From Caprimulgus europaeus (lineage: Eukaryota; Chordata; Aves; Caprimulgiformes; Caprimulgidae): a DNA stretch of 64,000 nt. Every line of letters begins with the position of its first letter. The stretch's first letter is position 1. The stretch is from the NCBI GenBank assembly GCA_907165065.1, contig OU015523.1, forward strand, positions 14,073,834 through 14,137,833. Reading direction: 5' to 3'. This document shows positions 61,301-64,000 of this stretch, in pieces. The notes under the pieces were generated by a model. The model saw only the letters and a list, made by a program, of their open reading frames with translations. It did not search any database and was not told where the DNA came from. Both the position numbers and the translations under genes were made by a program.

Positions 61301-63612
61301 GCTGGTGCAAATCCTAGCTATGGATTTCAAGCAAGACAAAGATAGTGTCAGACACTGATCCAACTGAACTAAGGACCCATGTACTTTGGGGGTTGGCTTT
61401 GGGGGAAAAATTCTCACACAGATACACAGAAGACGACTAGGGAGAACACCAGCCCAAACACAATAAAACAAAATACAAACCACCAACATATATATGCAGA
61501 TCAGGAATCAATCTTTCACACTGATCCTACATTCCTTGCATAGCCTTGCATATGCAGAGAATGCGGGATGTGGCCCTTAGATGTTTTTGCAAATGAAGAA
61601 GGGAAGATTATTTGCAATGGTAACATTTTAAGTTATTTTGGCATCAGCACAAATTACCAGGGGCAGGATCAGATTCCCACAGAAATATGGAAGCTCTCTA
61701 GCGAGCAAGGCAGGGATGAGAGAACAATACAGCAGATTAATTCTTGTCCAGTGACCAAAAAGAAGGGGAATCCTAGTTATTACACGCTTTCAAAGCTTTC
61801 ATTACTTTTTCAAATAAGAAGAAAGAAAAGACTACAAATTCTACCATCCCCCAAACCAAGGGAACATTGCTAGAAAAATCTCTTTCTCAAAAGGAACCGC
61901 TCTTCAGCAGAAATAAATTCTGAGATGGAACCAAAAAAAGAAACAACAGAACCCTGGTAAGAGTCAAAAAGAGAACCACGTAATTCAAAAACAAAGTAGC
62001 AGTTCAAATGATACTGCAGGATGCACAAACTCCAGTAGATAATCTCACAGATGACTTCACAGAGCCCCTCATCGACCCAGGTAATTCTTGATTCCATTAG
62101 AAAAGAGAGAGAGAGAATAATACTAGAAAAGAAAATTAAGAAACATCCTTCCTCTTTTTTTAAAATAAAAATGAAGATCATCTCCCCTCCCCCCCTCTAT
62201 CTGGAAGCAGGTTAGCTAACCTTAACAGTCTCAATTTAAAATAAAATATATATTTTTATATATATTCATATATATAATAAAAGAGAAGATATTAGTGGCA
62301 GTGTATGCAAAACAAAAAAGAAAACAAAGAAAAATTACTTTTAACAATCTCACTTTTTTGTTTTTTTTTTTACACAAATACTGTTGTAAATATATTAAAA
62401 AAATCAGCATTCTATCTGGTAAACGTCACTTTTGCCCCTCTATAAAATTTTGAATTAAAAAAGTCCTAAGAACTCTTTTTTTTTTAATTATTATTCCCCT
62501 CCCCACCCACCCACTATTCATCTTTCTTCCACAAGAATAAATCCTGATGCAACTTTTTTTTTTTTTTTTTGCAAAGATTGTGGGAACTAACCCTTCTCTT
62601 GTACCTAGATCCATAGGTTGCAACCTCTGATATCTTTGATTTTTCCTCTGTGTTTCTCTTTGCCTTCTGTGAAAGTCCCTCTTGATTGTGCTGAGGCCCT
62701 GGGCTCAGCGAAGACACTGAATAAATTACAAAAAAGCCACCGTTGCTCGTTGTCTGAATCTTCTTGGTTTCTGCTGTAAGGTGGTGGTGGTGGTGGTATG
62801 GGAAAAGCCGCGGGGAGGGTGCGCCAGAGAGCGTGGGATGGAGCAGAATCCAGGTGAGGAACCTCTGATTCTTTTTCCTCACCCCGCAGGGACTCCACAC
62901 TATCCAAGCCACACTGCCTTGCACTCCCCTCAGCCCTTTCGTGTGTTTGTGGGTGCGTGTGTGTGTGAGAAAGCAGACACGTGGTGGAAACCAGCAGGGC
63001 CTTGTTTCCTCTGGTTGCTGCTCAACCAGAAGCAAAATATTCCACAGTTCTAACTGGATACTGTGAAGTCCAAAAGCGGTCAGCATTGTGAATTATGTCC
63101 ATTGAAACACTGCAAGCGGTGTACTTACAACGACAGTAGGCCTTGTAGATTTGTAATATATTGTGTTTTGTTTCTTTTTTTTTTGTAGTGCTCTTCACGA
63201 GTGAGAAAAAAGAATTTTTTTTTTGTTTTTTTATTTTTTCTGTCTGTTTTTTGATTTTTTTTGTGGTTTTTTGTTTGTTTGTTTTTTTTGTAGTAAAGAA
63301 GGGTTGTATTTAGAGGCCAGTAGCTAGAGATCCAACCAGTGGAGCTCATGAAGCACTACCTGGCCTTAAGGCCACCATCCGAGGAAGGTTGGGAAAATTA
63401 TTATTCACCCAGCCTCCGGAAATGTAATGTACCAGCAGGCAAAAAACAGTTCTTCATGTAGTACAAAAACAACAAAACGAAACGAACCCAAAAAAAGGAG
63501 GAAAATAAAGGTAAAAATGAAACAAAAATCATTTCTTAAATTCTAGTGCCATAGCTTTTTTTCTTGTTTCTATTTTTTTTGTTCATAACAAAGAGAGAGA
63601 GAGAGATTCTAC

Positions 63613-63999
<387 letters not shown>

Positions 64000-64000
64000 C

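Larger units (their letters stand above)
36460..63612 (-). other. ZBTB20: ZBTB20 3' untranslated region, about 27 kb
   Basis: Directly after the ZBTB20 stop codon lies some 27 kb of AT-rich sequence with no coding exon that I can recognise, no CR1 or LTR insertion, and many poly-T/poly-A runs. Human ZBTB20 transcripts are known for an unusually long 3'UTR of more than 20 kb, so a single giant 3'UTR is the best reading. The far end is placed at a polyadenylation signal near 36,478 followed by GU-rich sequence. Shorter transcripts ending at internal signals are likely. Open frames inside it on either strand (up to 190 codons at 62,514-63,086 minus) lack domains and are not called. Confidence 0.75.

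Noticed and set aside
62514-63086. Minus-strand open frame of 190 codons after the ZBTB20 stop
   Set aside because: It lies in the 3'UTR and includes simple-repeat translations (His and Lys runs) with no domain.
63121-63130. GTAAGT-like donor on the minus strand within the ZBTB20 3'UTR
   Set aside because: An isolated hexamer without a supported exon boundary or paired acceptor.

Overview
The window is vertebrate nuclear DNA, almost certainly from a bird. It carries several CR1 LINE 3' ends with their characteristic terminal tails, three solo LTRs of a type common in avian genomes, compact spliced genes, and no bacterial-style coding. The species cannot be fixed from sequence alone. The gene order DRD3 - ZBTB20, both on the minus strand, matches the order around human 3q13.31 as I remember it, so the block looks syntenic. 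No operons, CRISPR arrays, IS elements or tRNA/rRNA genes were seen.

Region 1 (1-14,480) holds the dopamine D3 receptor gene, DRD3, on the minus strand. Five coding exons were placed by protein similarity and splice sites: 11,220-11,511, 4,838-4,950, 3,492-3,634, 2,216-2,412 and 978-1,242. Their reading phases join without a break to give 333 complete codons plus one base. The exon for the last two membrane helices (about 64 residues) lies beyond the left edge. A CpG island at about 13,560-14,470 ends in a strong minus-strand splice donor and is the likely promoter plus 5' noncoding exon. An 18-bp minisatellite sits on its DRD3-proximal edge. The introns hold CR1 fragments and old MIR-like SINE fossils.

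Region 2 (14,480-36,460) is a gene-poor spacer. It contains CR1 fragments in both orientations, three related solo LTRs (one with a perfect 5-bp target duplication) and an unidentified pair of direct repeats about 836 bp apart near 34.5-35.5 kb. No conserved coding gene was recognised there.

Region 3 (36,460-64,000) is the 3' end of ZBTB20 on the minus strand. The last 128 codons, with C2H2 zinc fingers, lie at 63,613-63,999. They are followed by an exceptionally long 3'UTR of about 27 kb that appears to end at a polyadenylation signal near 36,478. This 27-kb stretch is AT-rich and has no recognisable CR1 or LTR insertion, unlike the 36 kb before it. It includes an isolated CpG-rich patch at about 37.56-37.74 kb.

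DRD3 encodes a Gi-coupled dopamine receptor and ZBTB20 a BTB/zinc-finger transcriptional repressor. They are neighbours, and nothing here shows that they act in one pathway. I did not find a convincing new biological system. The most unusual parts are the repeat-free giant 3'UTR with its internal CpG patch, the DRD3 upstream island, and the unexplained direct-repeat pair.
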